A stretch of DNA of 64,000 bases from the NCBI RefSeq assembly GCF_002777255.1, contig NZ_CP017634.1, forward strand, positions 3,112,903 to 3,176,902. Reading direction: 5' to 3'. The stretch is from Candidatus Formimonas warabiya (GTDB lineage Bacteria > Bacillota > Dehalobacteriia > Dehalobacteriales > Dehalobacteriaceae). The notes under the pieces are model-generated. The model saw only the letters and a program-made list of their open reading frames with translations, was not told the DNA's origin and made no database searches. Below, piece after piece: positions 42,936 to 52,165 of this stretch. Position 1 is the stretch's first letter, and every line of letters begins with the position of its first letter. The translations under genes were made by a program, and so were the position numbers.

Positions 42936-44207
42936 GTGTCGAAAAATTATCAAACAATATTGTACGTTTGTTGTCTAACAAGTTTTATTGCGATTACATA
43001 TGCTTTTGGAAGGTATATTTTTGCTGTTATCACTCCGGAGATTGCGAAAGATTTACATTTAAATTATGAGTTTGTGGGGCGGATTAATGCTTTCCAGATG
43101 GGTTTATTTCTCCTTTTTTCGTTCTTTGGCGGTTTTATGTCTGCGGTTGTCGGAGCCCGGCTTTTAATATGCTCATCAGTAATGCTGAGCGCATTAAGTT
43201 TGGTTAGTTTATATTTTGTCCATGATAAATGGATACTGTTTACAATTGTGGGTATACTGGGAATATTTGCTGCGACAGCATGGGTTCCCATGGTCGAACT
43301 TGTAGCCAGATCGATAGCTGAAGAAAACCGCGGAAAGAGTTTAGGGATTATTGCTAGTGGCACTTCTTATGGCGTAATATTAAATGGTATGCTGATTCCT
43401 TACATCCTAATTACTTATCATTGGCAAACAGTCTGGCTTGTGTTTGGGATCATAAGTTTTATTATTGGCTCGTTTGGAGTGTATGTGGTTTATTCGGTTA
43501 AGAATACAGCTTTGCTTCCAAAAAGCGATCCAGATGAAATGAAAATTGAAAATAATTCAGTTGATATTACTACAAATAGTCCAATGACTAAGAATTATTT
43601 ACAATATACTCTTTTAATTCTGCTGGTTATTGTGACCGGATTATATTTGATGCCATTCCAGACCTATATCGTTCCATTTATCCAAGAGGATTTAAGGTTA
43701 AATCATGAAATTGCTGGAATTAGCTGGAGCCTATTTGGGATCTTAGGCGTGGTTAGTGGTTTTTTTGCTGGCATATTGGCTGATAAGTTTTCTGCGAAAA
43801 AAGCGATGATTATAATGTATGGGATCTCGGTGATAGCTATTTTAGTTTTACTTATATTTCACAATTCTGCTTGCGTTTTATTATCCTGTGGAATTTTTGG
43901 TTTATCATTTTATGGATTATTTGGCTTGCATCCGACCTATGTTTCGAGGATGCTCCCACCGGAAAAGACTGCTAAATTATTTGGCCTTTTGAATGTTGCA
44001 ATTGGCTTTGGTGCTATGATAGGCAATTATGCAAGTGGTTATATTAAAAATGCCTCAGGTAGTTTTATTAATGCTTATATGCTAATGGCCGTTTTATCAC
44101 TATTGTGTTTAAGTATTTGTTTTGGTATTAAGGATGATAGAAGTCGTGCAATAAGCAATTCTTATGGTATTAAGGAGGTTGGTAATTTTGTTAAAGAACA
44201 GCAGTGA
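42936..44207 (+). CDS. MFS transporter (OFA/oxalate-formate antiporter-like)
   Basis: A 423-residue protein with 12 predicted transmembrane helices and a central loop (KSDPDEMKIENNSVDI). It has features of MFS_1: RYIFAVITPEIAKDL in helix 1 and GIFAATAWVPMVELVARSIAEENRGKSLGI before helix 5, the latter typical of organic-acid and monocarboxylate carriers. In the second half are SGFFAGILADKFSAKKAMII and GLFGLHPTYVSRML. The substrate is unknown. If the promoter is sigma-54 dependent, it may import a substrate for the mttB-like operon. GTG start after GAAGAAGGG. Confidence 0.75.
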   Translation: MSKNYQTILYVCCLTSFIAITYAFGRYIFAVITPEIAKDLHLNYEFVGRINAFQMGLFLLFSFFGGFMSAVVGARLLICSSVMLSALSLVSLYFVHDKWILFTIVGILGIFAATAWVPMVELVARSIAEENRGKSLGIIASGTSYGVILNGMLIPYILITYHWQTVWLVFGIISFIIGSFGVYVVYSVKNTALLPKSDPDEMKIENNSVDITTNSPMTKNYLQYTLLILLVIVTGLYLMPFQTYIVPFIQEDLRLNHEIAGISWSLFGILGVVSGFFAGILADKFSAKKAMIIMYGISVIAILVLLIFHNSACVLLSCGIFGLSFYGLFGLHPTYVSRMLPPEKTAKLFGLLNVAIGFGAMIGNYASGYIKNASGSFINAYMLMAVLSLLCLSICFGIKDDRSRAISNSYGIKEVGNFVKEQQ

Positions 44208-44679
44208 AGAAAAATTAGTTGCGGTCTATTGCCGGACAGCCCTTTGAGGTTTAGTAATCAAAGGGATGCTAGGGCAACTAAAAATTTTAAAAATATGTCA
44301 ATAGAGCAGATGAAATATCATTTAATTATTTTAAAAAATATCAAAAGAGATATTCTTTCGACGAGTTCATTCCAGGTGATAAACCACTTCGTGTAGATAC
44401 AGTAGTGATTTCCACTCAACATGATCCAGAGATGGGCCTTGATATCATATGATAGAAAAAGTGATTCAAGGCTGTTATTACTGCGAAATTATTAAAGAAA
44501 ACGATCATATACTTGTCACGGGATCAGGAAAACCAGTTAATGGGACTGATTGAAGAAAAGGGGCATATTGAAACTATACACTATGAATATTGCTCAAAAC
44601 TTTCGACCATATTGAAATTGGGCCAGATGGTATGGCAGAGGTCATTTTCCTTGCCGGAATAAAAGTTAAAGTAGGATAA
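44187..44679 (+). pseudogene. Decayed serine recombinase and metK-like fragments
   Basis: The start reads SSEEKLVAVYCRTA, like the N-terminus of a large serine recombinase (V-A-I/V-Y-C-R), then stops. Near 44358-44450 a frame reads FDEFIPGDKPLRVDTVVIST QHDPEMGLDII, resembling S-adenosylmethionine synthetase (V-R-V-D-T-V-V-x-S-T-Q-H-D-P), followed by frameshifted KAVITAKLL. Near 44605-44679 FDHIEIGPDGMAEVIFLAGI resembles a serine recombinase C-terminus. All are broken by stops and shifts. Confidence 0.45.
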
Positions 44680-44702
44680 TTGATGATTATATGGAAATGA
44701 AA

Positions 44703-44744
44703 CCCGCAGGGCTGGCAGATTGCTGACCTTGCGGGATTTTTTTG
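44703..44744 (+). terminator. Rho-independent terminator
   Basis: CCCGCAGG and CCTTGCGGG pair around a loop with an inner CAG/CTG stem, followed by TTTTTTTG. It lies downstream of the decayed region. Confidence 0.75.
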
Positions 44745-45346
44745 TTTTTTAGAGAAATGTGCCTCTATAAATATGTTATTTGAGATTTAGAGGGAAGAGT
44801 TTTTGGTAGGAGATATTTTTTAAAGCCTAATTGAACAAAATGTATTTCCATTTGAGGTAAGTATAGTTTGGGCTCCGTCTTGATAACAGAATTGATAGTA
44901 TATTATGTAGGAAGTTCCGACACTTAAACCTGATAATGTTCAGTCTGGTAATTCTCTCTATTTACCAGAAATATTTGATTGGAAATGATGGAAGAATAAT
45001 CTTTAGCCTTATTACCGTATACATGGGAGGCATAAGTATATGAAGATTTCGATTTTTAAGTCCGCCAAAACTGGTGTTGAACAATTAAGGTTTTACAGGG
45101 TTTTGGATTATATTCTTTCAATGAACCAATTTTATTTATAGTTTTTATTTTATGGTTTTCATTTTATGGTTTAATGTATATTCACCTTGAAAAAATCTCT
45201 TTAAAACCGGGAATAAAAAGATCTGATAAGTAAGTTTTTAAAAGGGGAAGAATGTATGTGCCTCAAAGGAATGACAAGCTAATGATATTGATATAGGCAG
45301 GAAGATCATAAGATTCGAATTGTGTAAAGAATCCGAGGTGAAAATT
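44745..45346. other. Interval with no supported gene
   Basis: About 600 bp. A 34-codon frame at 45041-45142 (MKISIFKSAKTGVEQLRF) has a GGGAGG upstream but no recognisable homology. It may be a fragment of a small membrane protein. Confidence 0.35.
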
Positions 45347-45892
45347 TTGAAGAAAATTAAGGATAGGTTTTTGTTAGGTGTTATAGCAGGGTTAGGGGGT
45401 AATATGGAAAAAATTACTGTAGAACATTTCTTTAATAGAACTGGCCTCTCCAAAAGTAACGGCTATACAACTGCTGCCGGAATATTTCTAAAAAAATCGG
45501 ATATTCCAAAGCAGTACGGTAAACTAGTCGGTTATATTGCAGATAACATGATTGCAGGAGGACTTGGTGTCACCTGCACTTATTGGGCTACTCTCATGGG
45601 GAAAGATAATTATTTGTTAAAAGGCGCAGGTTTGGGAGCTGCTGAATGGACTACTTTGTACGGAGTCTTCTCTAAACTAGGTGCCACAGCCATATTTCCT
45701 GTAAAACCGAAAGATGCCCTAGCCACTTACATATCTCACCTAGTTTTTGGTGCGACCAAAATGGCCATTACCGTAAACTTAGGTGATACACGTTTATTTA
45801 AGCCTAGTAATTTAACTTTGGAGATAGATGAACCACAGAGTCTGTTTCCTAAATCTCAGAGCCGGGATAAACTTAATACCAGGGGAGAATGA
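45347..45892 (+). CDS. Small membrane protein
   Basis: About 181 residues from TTG 45347, which follows GAGGTG at good spacing; the upstream TTG at 45320 has no ribosome binding site. The N-terminus KIKDRFLLGVIAGLGGNMEK resembles that of the 11237-11692 protein (D-K-F-x-x-G-V-I-A-G). Hydrophobic segments include YIADNMIAGGLGVTCTYWA and YISHLVFGATKMAIT. Not recognised further. It is followed 160 bp later by the glutamate-synthase-like gene. Confidence 0.5.
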   Translation: MKKIKDRFLLGVIAGLGGNMEKITVEHFFNRTGLSKSNGYTTAAGIFLKKSDIPKQYGKLVGYIADNMIAGGLGVTCTYWATLMGKDNYLLKGAGLGAAEWTTLYGVFSKLGATAIFPVKPKDALATYISHLVFGATKMAITVNLGDTRLFKPSNLTLEIDEPQSLFPKSQSRDKLNTRGE

Positions 45893-46052
45893 ACAAATCT
45901 CTATATTTTAAAATATTAGTGCTGCCCTATCCATGAACTTTGCGGATTGGGGTGGGGTAAAATTGCAAATACTATTTAAGGTCGTATTATAAGGGATAAA
46001 ATGGGTTTCTTCAGTAGAGGCTGTCAATGAAGGATGGAAGTGATATAATTCT

Positions 46053-47537
46053 ATGAATAAAAAACGGGGCAGCTGTTCATTCCTAGCAAAAATCTTCTCC
46101 GGTATTTCTATTTCCGGCATAGTTGGTCAGTTAAAACAACGAGGCATTAACAAAAACGAGCTTAACAGTAATCAAAAAAGAATACTGCTAGGAAGTATAC
46201 CTTTTGCTTATTTTGCACTTAAGACTATTGTGCGTAAACTAACCCAAAAAGAAATTGGCGATGTACTTAAGACGTTGACTACAGATGAGTATAGTAAAAA
46301 TATGATGGAAATATGGACCGGTTTCAGACGTGCAGGAATTGATAACATTTTAGAAATCAACTTAAGAGCTACTCAGGGGACTGTCATTAATCGACCGGTG
46401 GGGACTTCCAAACAATTTGTTGGATATGATAATCTAATGTTCACAAAACCTCCGCAGTTAAAGAAACTTCCAAAGCCTGGTGACACCCCTGTTGATATGA
46501 AAGTTACTATAGGCTCAAAGGCAGATAGGCCATTAATTACTAATATTCCTTTACTGATTTCCGGCATGGCTTATGGAGTAGCATTAAGTGAGTCCGCAAA
46601 AATAGCTTTAGCAAAAGGTGCAAAGAAGGCCGGGACTTCAACAAATTCAGGCGAAGGTCCGTACCTCCGGGAGGAACACAGGGAAGCCGGCAAATACATT
46701 TTGCAGATATCGCAATGGCCTTGGGGATTACGTACCGATGAAGAAATAGCTTCAGCAGATATGTTGGAAGTACAAATTTCTCAAGGCGCTCAAAGTGGTA
46801 GCTTTTATCTTGCTCCAGATGAAGTAAAAGGTAAAGCCAGGGAGCTTATGGGTTTGCCTCATAATCAAGGAATAAGCAGATTGATAGCTCCGCCAGGTGT
46901 TAATAGTGAAAAGGATTGGCCAATACTGATTAATGATTTACGCAGGAGAGCCAAGGGAATCCCGATAGGTGTAAAAATGATGGCAACCAATTCGCTTGAA
47001 GAAGATTTAGCAGTAGCGATAGATTTAGGTTTTGATGTTATAGCTATTGATGGAGCACAGGGCAGCGCACTTGTATCAAATCCAACGATGCAGGATGATT
47101 TCGGGATTCCAAGTCTTCATGCACTGGTTCGTGCTGTCCGATATTTACGTGAACGTGGAATCCGGGATCAAATAAGCCTGATTGTATCCGGAGGGTATTT
47201 TAATCCTGGAAGCTGTTTGAAAGCTCTGGCTTTAGGCGCAGATGCAATATATCTTGGTACAGTCCCTTTATATGCTCTAGTCAATAAGCAGCATAAAAAA
47301 GTAATACCGTGGGAGCCTGCTACAACTCTTGTAAGCTACAGCTCAAAAAATAATAAAAAATTAGACATAAATCTAGGTGCTGAAAGAGTAGCTAATGTGT
47401 TACGATCCATGGTGGTGGAAATGGAGCAAGTCATTCGCGCCTTAGGCAAATCATCAATTAAAGAGCTTAATCCCGATGATTTAGTTGCTCTCGATGACTT
47501 CTCTGCTGAATTAACTGGTGTAAAAAGAGTATATTAA
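46053..47537 (+). CDS. FMN-binding glutamate-synthase-like protein
   Basis: A 494-residue single-domain protein homologous to the FMN/synthase domain of GltB: LLISGMAYGVALSESAKIAL, AGTSTNSGEGPYLREEHREA, MLEVQISQGAQSGSFYLAPD, VIAIDGAQGSALVSNP and LIVSGGYFNPGSCLKALALG ADAIYLGT. It lacks the glutaminase domain and the GltD-type NADPH domain. An N-terminal hydrophobic stretch (LGSIPFAYFALKTIV) suggests membrane association. Related stand-alone proteins are of uncertain activity; some catalyse other FMN-dependent redox steps. The Cys cluster of the Fe-S centre in GltB is not evident, which argues against true glutamate synthase activity. Confidence 0.75.
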   Translation: MNKKRGSCSFLAKIFSGISISGIVGQLKQRGINKNELNSNQKRILLGSIPFAYFALKTIVRKLTQKEIGDVLKTLTTDEYSKNMMEIWTGFRRAGIDNILEINLRATQGTVINRPVGTSKQFVGYDNLMFTKPPQLKKLPKPGDTPVDMKVTIGSKADRPLITNIPLLISGMAYGVALSESAKIALAKGAKKAGTSTNSGEGPYLREEHREAGKYILQISQWPWGLRTDEEIASADMLEVQISQGAQSGSFYLAPDEVKGKARELMGLPHNQGISRLIAPPGVNSEKDWPILINDLRRRAKGIPIGVKMMATNSLEEDLAVAIDLGFDVIAIDGAQGSALVSNPTMQDDFGIPSLHALVRAVRYLRERGIRDQISLIVSGGYFNPGSCLKALALGADAIYLGTVPLYALVNKQHKKVIPWEPATTLVSYSSKNNKKLDINLGAERVANVLRSMVVEMEQVIRALGKSSIKELNPDDLVALDDFSAELTGVKRVY

Positions 47538-47801
47538 CACTTAAATAATCTTCTAAAAGTAACCGGCCAGAATACAATGAGGTTGACATAATATAACTCA
47601 TAAGTGATGTGTGCCAGCCTGTATTTTGTCATTTATCCTAAGGGAACATAGGCCTTAACTTGACACAACTAATATTCTGCCCAATAAATGATAGTAAATA
47701 GAATGTTTTAAGACAATTGGCCCTTTTTGGTAGTTATATAACGAACTTTAGCAGTGCCGATTTTTATTTGCACCCCCTTAAATTTTGCACCCCCCAGGAA
47801 A
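47538..47801. other. Interval before the IS3 composite with fossil IS repeats
   Basis: No gene. The last 40 bp contain two TTGCACCCCC direct repeats (47768-47796) like those at 40298 and 41975. The IS3 composite begins at 47802. Confidence 0.45.
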
Positions 47802-47917
47802 GGCACTTACCCCTTGATTTCGGACAGTTAAAATGCATACTAAAATAGCTGCACCCCAAAATCGGACAGCATAAATGAACACCGAATTGTCCATAATATG
47901 GCAAGAGGTGATCAATT

Positions 47918-48220
47918 ATGCGAAGTTTAGAAGAACAGGAAACAGCTCTGAATATGTACTTCAGAGATGGCGAAAGTTATCAATACATAGCGAAGACCAT
48001 GAATATTCCGCTTGATACAATAAAATCATGGTGCCTTAGGTACCGAAAAAAGATGGGGATTCCACAGCGTGATAAGGCCGGACGCCGCAAAGAGGCTGTC
48101 CGCAAGGAGGACATTCACAGCCGTACCCCGAAAACCGATTCCCAAGAAGATCGTATAGCACGGTTGGAGATGGAGGTAGATCTGCTGCGAAATTTTCTCA
48201 TACTGACAGAAAGAGGGTGA
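47918..48220 (+). CDS. IS3-family OrfA (HTH protein)
   Basis: A 100-residue HTH protein identical to 34661-34963. ATG 47918 after AGAGGTG; its stop overlaps the GTG start of orfB. The recognition region reads YIAKTMNIPLDTIKSWCLRY. Confidence 0.88.
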   Translation: MRSLEEQETALNMYFRDGESYQYIAKTMNIPLDTIKSWCLRYRKKMGIPQRDKAGRRKEAVRKEDIHSRTPKTDSQEDRIARLEMEVDLLRNFLILTERG

Positions 48221-49101
48221 GAAAATCGCAATTTTACGCTATCATCAAGCGATTTACGGGAAAATATCCTGTTGCTGTAATGTGTAAGTTTTATGACGTT
48301 TCACGAAGCGGCTATTATGACTGGATGAATCGTGGGCAATGCGGGAATCCGGACAAGGATCTGATTGACTTAATTACCGAATGCCACAAACGACATAAGA
48401 GACGCTTCGGCTATCGGAGGATCGTCAAATGGCTCAAGCGCGAAAAGGGGCTGACTGTAAACCATAAAAAGGTGTGGCGGATTACAAGCAGGAACAATAT
48501 GCTATCAGTTATCCGCCGTAAAAATCCGTTTAACTACAAGCCGAATGGAAACTTGCGTTACGAGAACGTAATGAATAGGGGATTTAGTGCGGACAGACCG
48601 AATCAAAAATGGGTGACGGACATATCCTATATTGTTGTGCCGGAAGGAACTCTGTATCTGTCGGCAATCCGAGATTTATGCGGCAACTTTATCGTGGCGC
48701 ATAAGACGGCGAAGCGGCAGGATTACTTGCTCGTCAAAAATACGATAGAAGCGGCTGTCGCTTCTGAAACGCCGCCGAAAGACCTGATTCTTCATAGCGA
48801 CGGCGGCGGGCAGTATCGATCGTGGGACTACCATTTTCAAGTTACTGAAAATGGTATAACTCCGTCCATGTCCAAGCCCGCAACACCTGGTGACAACGCG
48901 ATGGCGGAAAATTTTTTCAGCACGTTCAAGACGGAGTGTATTTATCTCGAAAAGCCGAAAACGCTTACCGAAGCCGAGAGACTGACCGATGAATTTGTCC
49001 AATACTACAACTACGAGCGTATTCAGGGCAATGGCCTAACGCCTTTTGAGGAAAGGGAAGCCGCTGCAAGGCTCTCGGAGACGCCGTCCCCGAACCCCTG
49101 A
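48217..49101 (+). CDS. IS3-family transposase OrfB
   Basis: A 294-residue DDE transposase identical to 33780-34664, with the D-D-E residues in WVTDISYI, HSDGGGQY and AENFFSTFKTE. OrfA and OrfB overlap by 4 bp (GTGA); programmed fusion is the rule in IS3 but no slippery heptamer was obvious to me. Complete and presumably active. Confidence 0.9.
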   Translation: MRKSQFYAIIKRFTGKYPVAVMCKFYDVSRSGYYDWMNRGQCGNPDKDLIDLITECHKRHKRRFGYRRIVKWLKREKGLTVNHKKVWRITSRNNMLSVIRRKNPFNYKPNGNLRYENVMNRGFSADRPNQKWVTDISYIVVPEGTLYLSAIRDLCGNFIVAHKTAKRQDYLLVKNTIEAAVASETPPKDLILHSDGGGQYRSWDYHFQVTENGITPSMSKPATPGDNAMAENFFSTFKTECIYLEKPKTLTEAERLTDEFVQYYNYERIQGNGLTPFEEREAAARLSETPSPNP

Positions 49102-49213
49102 GGTTTATCGCTTTTGTTTTCCTTACCGAATGAAAAGAGCGGTCAACCGACCGCCCCATTCGTATAAGCCAAACCTTGTAAGCCGCTCGGGTCGCTCCTC
49201 AGCGTTGCCCTAT

Positions 49214-51922
49214 GTGCGCGTTGTTCCAGGTTAACCTGACCAGAAATGGTCAATAAAACCCTGGCAGAATGTGTTTAACATATCTGAACTCTGTAACCGA
49301 ATTGGCAGGGGTAGTTCCTGCTACGGTCTGAATGCTAGCAGACCCGTCCCTGAAGCTTCGACGTGCACCTCCGGTTTACCACGAAAGTGTACGAAGCTCG
49401 ATAAAGTCGGCGAAAACCGAACCTGCGATGGTAAGGGAATGTAGTCGGGGGGCTATAAAATGGCCATGCCTATTCACCGAAAATCTCCGTATGTAAGGCT
49501 CGTAAAATGCGGGATACCAAAATGAAGGTATTCACCCCCCAGTGGGGTCCATGCCGCAGACGTAAAAATATAGGGTTTTTTGTCTGTCTCACTCCCGAAG
49601 AGGGATGGGGCCTTGCGTCCAACTAGCAAAGGATAAAAAGGCGACTGGCGGGCCAGAGGAGAAGGCTAAAGTCACAGTGTAAAGCTAGGTTACGGGGAAC
49701 AACGGAACCACAGGAGGGAATGTTAAAGTTGGTAAAGGCTGATATCCCTAAGCGGTAAGAAATGACCGCATTACCTGTGGGGCAGCAGCCCGTAGTAGTC
49801 CGAGCGCGGGAAAGTCGCGTACATGGCGAAGGGGCATAGTCAATCATACTAAATAAGCAAGTCAACTGTCAGGGAAGGCGTGGACCATAACTGACTAAAG
49901 CCAGCAGGACCAATACTCCATACAAAGGAGGACTGCTTGGAGCAACAATCTGACTATCCAATCTTGAAGAACGAATGGGATCTACACAACTACCTAGACG
50001 AACTTTATGCCAAAGCAAGAATGGCCAAAGAACGTGGAGAGAAACCGAAATTTAAAGGTCTGCTGGAGATTATCTCATCCCCAATTACTATTCAGACCGC
50101 AGTTCACAACATCAAGTCTAACAGAGGTGCAGAAACACCTGGTTCTGACGATACTACAATAAGGGATTTTCTGGAGAAGCCATTTGGGGAAGTAATTCAT
50201 GCCGTACAAGAAGGCCTAAAGAACTACCAACCCATTCCAATACGCAGGGTGCATATACCAAAACCAGGAAAACAGGAAACACGCCCTTTAGGTATTCCAT
50301 CCATTTTCGATCGGGTAATTCAGGAGTGTATTCGCCTTGTTATCGAACCCATCTTAGAGGCACAGTTCTTTAACCACTCTTATGGGTTTAGGCCATACCG
50401 GGATGCTCACATGGCCCTGGAAAGGATAACAAACATCGTTCACCAAACTGGGTATCATTGGGTCATTGAAGGCGATATTTCAAAATTCTTTGACACCATT
50501 AGTCATACTAAGTTAATCAAACAACTTTGGCATCTTGGTATCCGGGATCGACGCATTCTTATGTTGATTAAACAAATGCTCAAAACGGGGATAATGAACG
50601 AAGTCAAAGTTAATCCGGAGGGCACTCAGCAGGGTGGAATTATCTCTCCACTGCTAGCTAATGCCTACCTAAATACCTTTGACGAGTACATCGCCAATGC
50701 TTGGGAGAATAAGAAAACGCGTCATCAATACGCATTTGCAAATGGCAGACTCAGAGCTCTAAGAAACCAAGGAACACTAAAACCGGCCTATCTAGTACGT
50801 TATTGCGATGATTGGGTTATCATTACTAACACAAAAAAGAATGCCGAAAGATGGAAGAACCATATACAGCAAAAGCTGAAAGACCAGCTTAAGCTTAAAC
50901 TTTCGGAAGAAAAGACTAAACTTACTTGTGTTAAAAAGAGCCCTATTTCATTTCTAGGCTTCACGTATAAAGTAGTGCCGTCGGGCAAAGCCCGAAAAGG
51001 CTATGTGACGAAAACCCATCCTCACCCGGAGCGACTAAAGTGCAAGGTTGCAGAAATCCGCAAAGAAGTTAAGAAGATTTACAAACAACCCGATCGAGAG
51101 TTAATTTTTCAACAAATCCTAAAGGTAAACGCTATGACTAGGGGCATAATCAACTATTATCAGGCGGCAACCCATGTTTACCTAGACCTATGTAAACATG
51201 CGTGGGGGATTTTTCCTATTGCCTCTCGTGTAATCAAAAAATTAGGTGGCGGTATGGTTCCTGCCAATCAAGTTAGTAATTTACAAGATATACATCAGCA
51301 ATATACAAAAAAGATTGCGGCAATTCAAGACGGTAATAGACTTATTGGAATTACTTCTCTCAGTTTCTGTAAATGGCAACAGATCAAGCTGAAAAATCGG
51401 AAAGAAACTCCTTACACTGTGGAAGGCCGAGAACTTTATTTAAAACGAACGGGGAAAAAGACAACTCTACCCCGTCAAGACGAAATACTTAGTTCCCACC
51501 TTCTAAGCAAGATCCACAATAAAGGTAGCCCCCCATATAACTTTGAATACTTCCTAAATCGTGGGTATACCTTCAATCGAGATAAAGGTAAATGCCGCAT
51601 ATGCGGCGAGTATCTAAGTGAAACTAATGTGGAATTTCACCATATTCAAACAAAGCTAACCCTCGACATGGTTAATCGAGTACCTAATCTTGTTAGTGTC
51701 TGCACAACTTGTCATGACCTAATTCATAGTAACTGCAATATTTCAAATCTACCTAAGTCAAAATCCCGTAAACTAACCAGGATGAGAGAAAAGTTGACAT
51801 AAGCGAAAATAGTAGATTGATGGAAGGCCGGATGAGGTAAAAGTCTCATGTCCGGTCTGAAGCGGGGGAAAAGGGCCTTCCGAACGGCATTTAATCGATG
51901 AGCGAGGAAGTCCCTTACCTAT
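49214..51922 (+). mobile_element. Group II intron B, complete
   Basis: Starts GTGCGCG at 49214. About 720 nt of RNA domains precede the reverse transcriptase gene. After the gene, domain V is recognisable around 51823-51860 (GGCCGGATGAGGTAAAAGTC and TCATGTCCGGTC), then a GGGCCTTCC/GGAAGTCCC helix suited to domain VI and a 3' end TTACCTAT near 51922. The 3' boundary is approximate. The insertion site is between orfB and the right end of the IS. Confidence 0.75.
49937..51802 (+). CDS. ltrA: Group II intron reverse transcriptase/maturase with HNH domain
   Basis: A 621-residue protein from TTG 49937 (AGGAGG ribosome binding site). The reverse transcriptase domain has RRVHIPKPGKQETRPLGIPS, YGFRPYRDAH, GDISKFFDTISH, the intact TQQGGIISPLLANAYL, and the catalytic YCDDWVIIT. 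Maturase domain X follows (NAMTRGIINYYQAAT). A C-terminal HNH endonuclease has CRICGEYL, VEFHHIQTKL and CTTCHDLIH. All mobility functions appear intact. It is the uninterrupted reference for the broken copy at 32243-32944. Confidence 0.9.
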   Translation: MEQQSDYPILKNEWDLHNYLDELYAKARMAKERGEKPKFKGLLEIISSPITIQTAVHNIKSNRGAETPGSDDTTIRDFLEKPFGEVIHAVQEGLKNYQPIPIRRVHIPKPGKQETRPLGIPSIFDRVIQECIRLVIEPILEAQFFNHSYGFRPYRDAHMALERITNIVHQTGYHWVIEGDISKFFDTISHTKLIKQLWHLGIRDRRILMLIKQMLKTGIMNEVKVNPEGTQQGGIISPLLANAYLNTFDEYIANAWENKKTRHQYAFANGRLRALRNQGTLKPAYLVRYCDDWVIITNTKKNAERWKNHIQQKLKDQLKLKLSEEKTKLTCVKKSPISFLGFTYKVVPSGKARKGYVTKTHPHPERLKCKVAEIRKEVKKIYKQPDRELIFQQILKVNAMTRGIINYYQAATHVYLDLCKHAWGIFPIASRVIKKLGGGMVPANQVSNLQDIHQQYTKKIAAIQDGNRLIGITSLSFCKWQQIKLKNRKETPYTVEGRELYLKRTGKKTTLPRQDEILSSHLLSKIHNKGSPPYNFEYFLNRGYTFNRDKGKCRICGEYLSETNVEFHHIQTKLTLDMVNRVPNLVSVCTTCHDLIHSNCNISNLPKSKSRKLTRMREKLT

Positions 51923-52027
51923 CGCGATCCTGCTTGCAAGTAAAAGCATTATGATTATTGCCGGTTTTTCATGCATTTATTCGGGGTGTGCAAAATAGTT
52001 GTCCGTCACAAGGGGTGCGGTGCCGCC

Positions 52028-52165
52028 TCAGGGGGGTGCATCTTTCAACGAAAGGGTGCAAAAACAGAAAAAAGCACCGCTGAAAACACTGCTAATTTAG
52101 GTCTAAAACGCTGAAAACTCCTTGTGGCAAGGAGTTTTCATTGTATCAAAGTTTGAGTACTTATT
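52028..52165. repeat. Dispersed intergenic repeat, copy R4, abutting ssrA
   Basis: CAGGGGGGTGCATCTTTCAACGAAAGGGT start, ACAGAAAAAAGCACCGCTG block, ATTTAGGTCTAAAACGCTGA block and the hairpin GAAAACTCCTTG-TGG-CAAGGAGTTTTC. It then has only the left arm of the terminal inverted repeat (GTATCAAAGTTTGAGT). It stops at ATTT, next to the 3' CCA of the tmRNA gene. Confidence 0.65.

Larger units (their letters stand above)
47802..50638 (+). repeat. Inverted-repeat arm (partner 32243-35079)
   Basis: 2837 bp that appear identical in reverse complement to 32243-35079; the coordinate sum is constant at 82881 at both ends and in between. The 12.7 kb between the arms could invert by homologous recombination. 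Confidence 0.9.
47802..52024 (+). mobile_element. IS3-family element carrying a group II intron (complete copy)
   Basis: The left end GGCACTTACCCCTTGATTTC (47802 onward to CGGACA) and the right end (reverse complement GGCACCGCACCCCTTGTGAC then GGACA, 52000-52024) are imperfect 25-bp inverted repeats. Between them lie orfA, orfB, an intergenic hairpin (GCGGTCAACCGACCGC, 49139-49154), a complete group II intron and then about 80 bp to the right end. The intron therefore sits inside the IS, not beside it, and the two can travel together. Confidence 0.75.
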
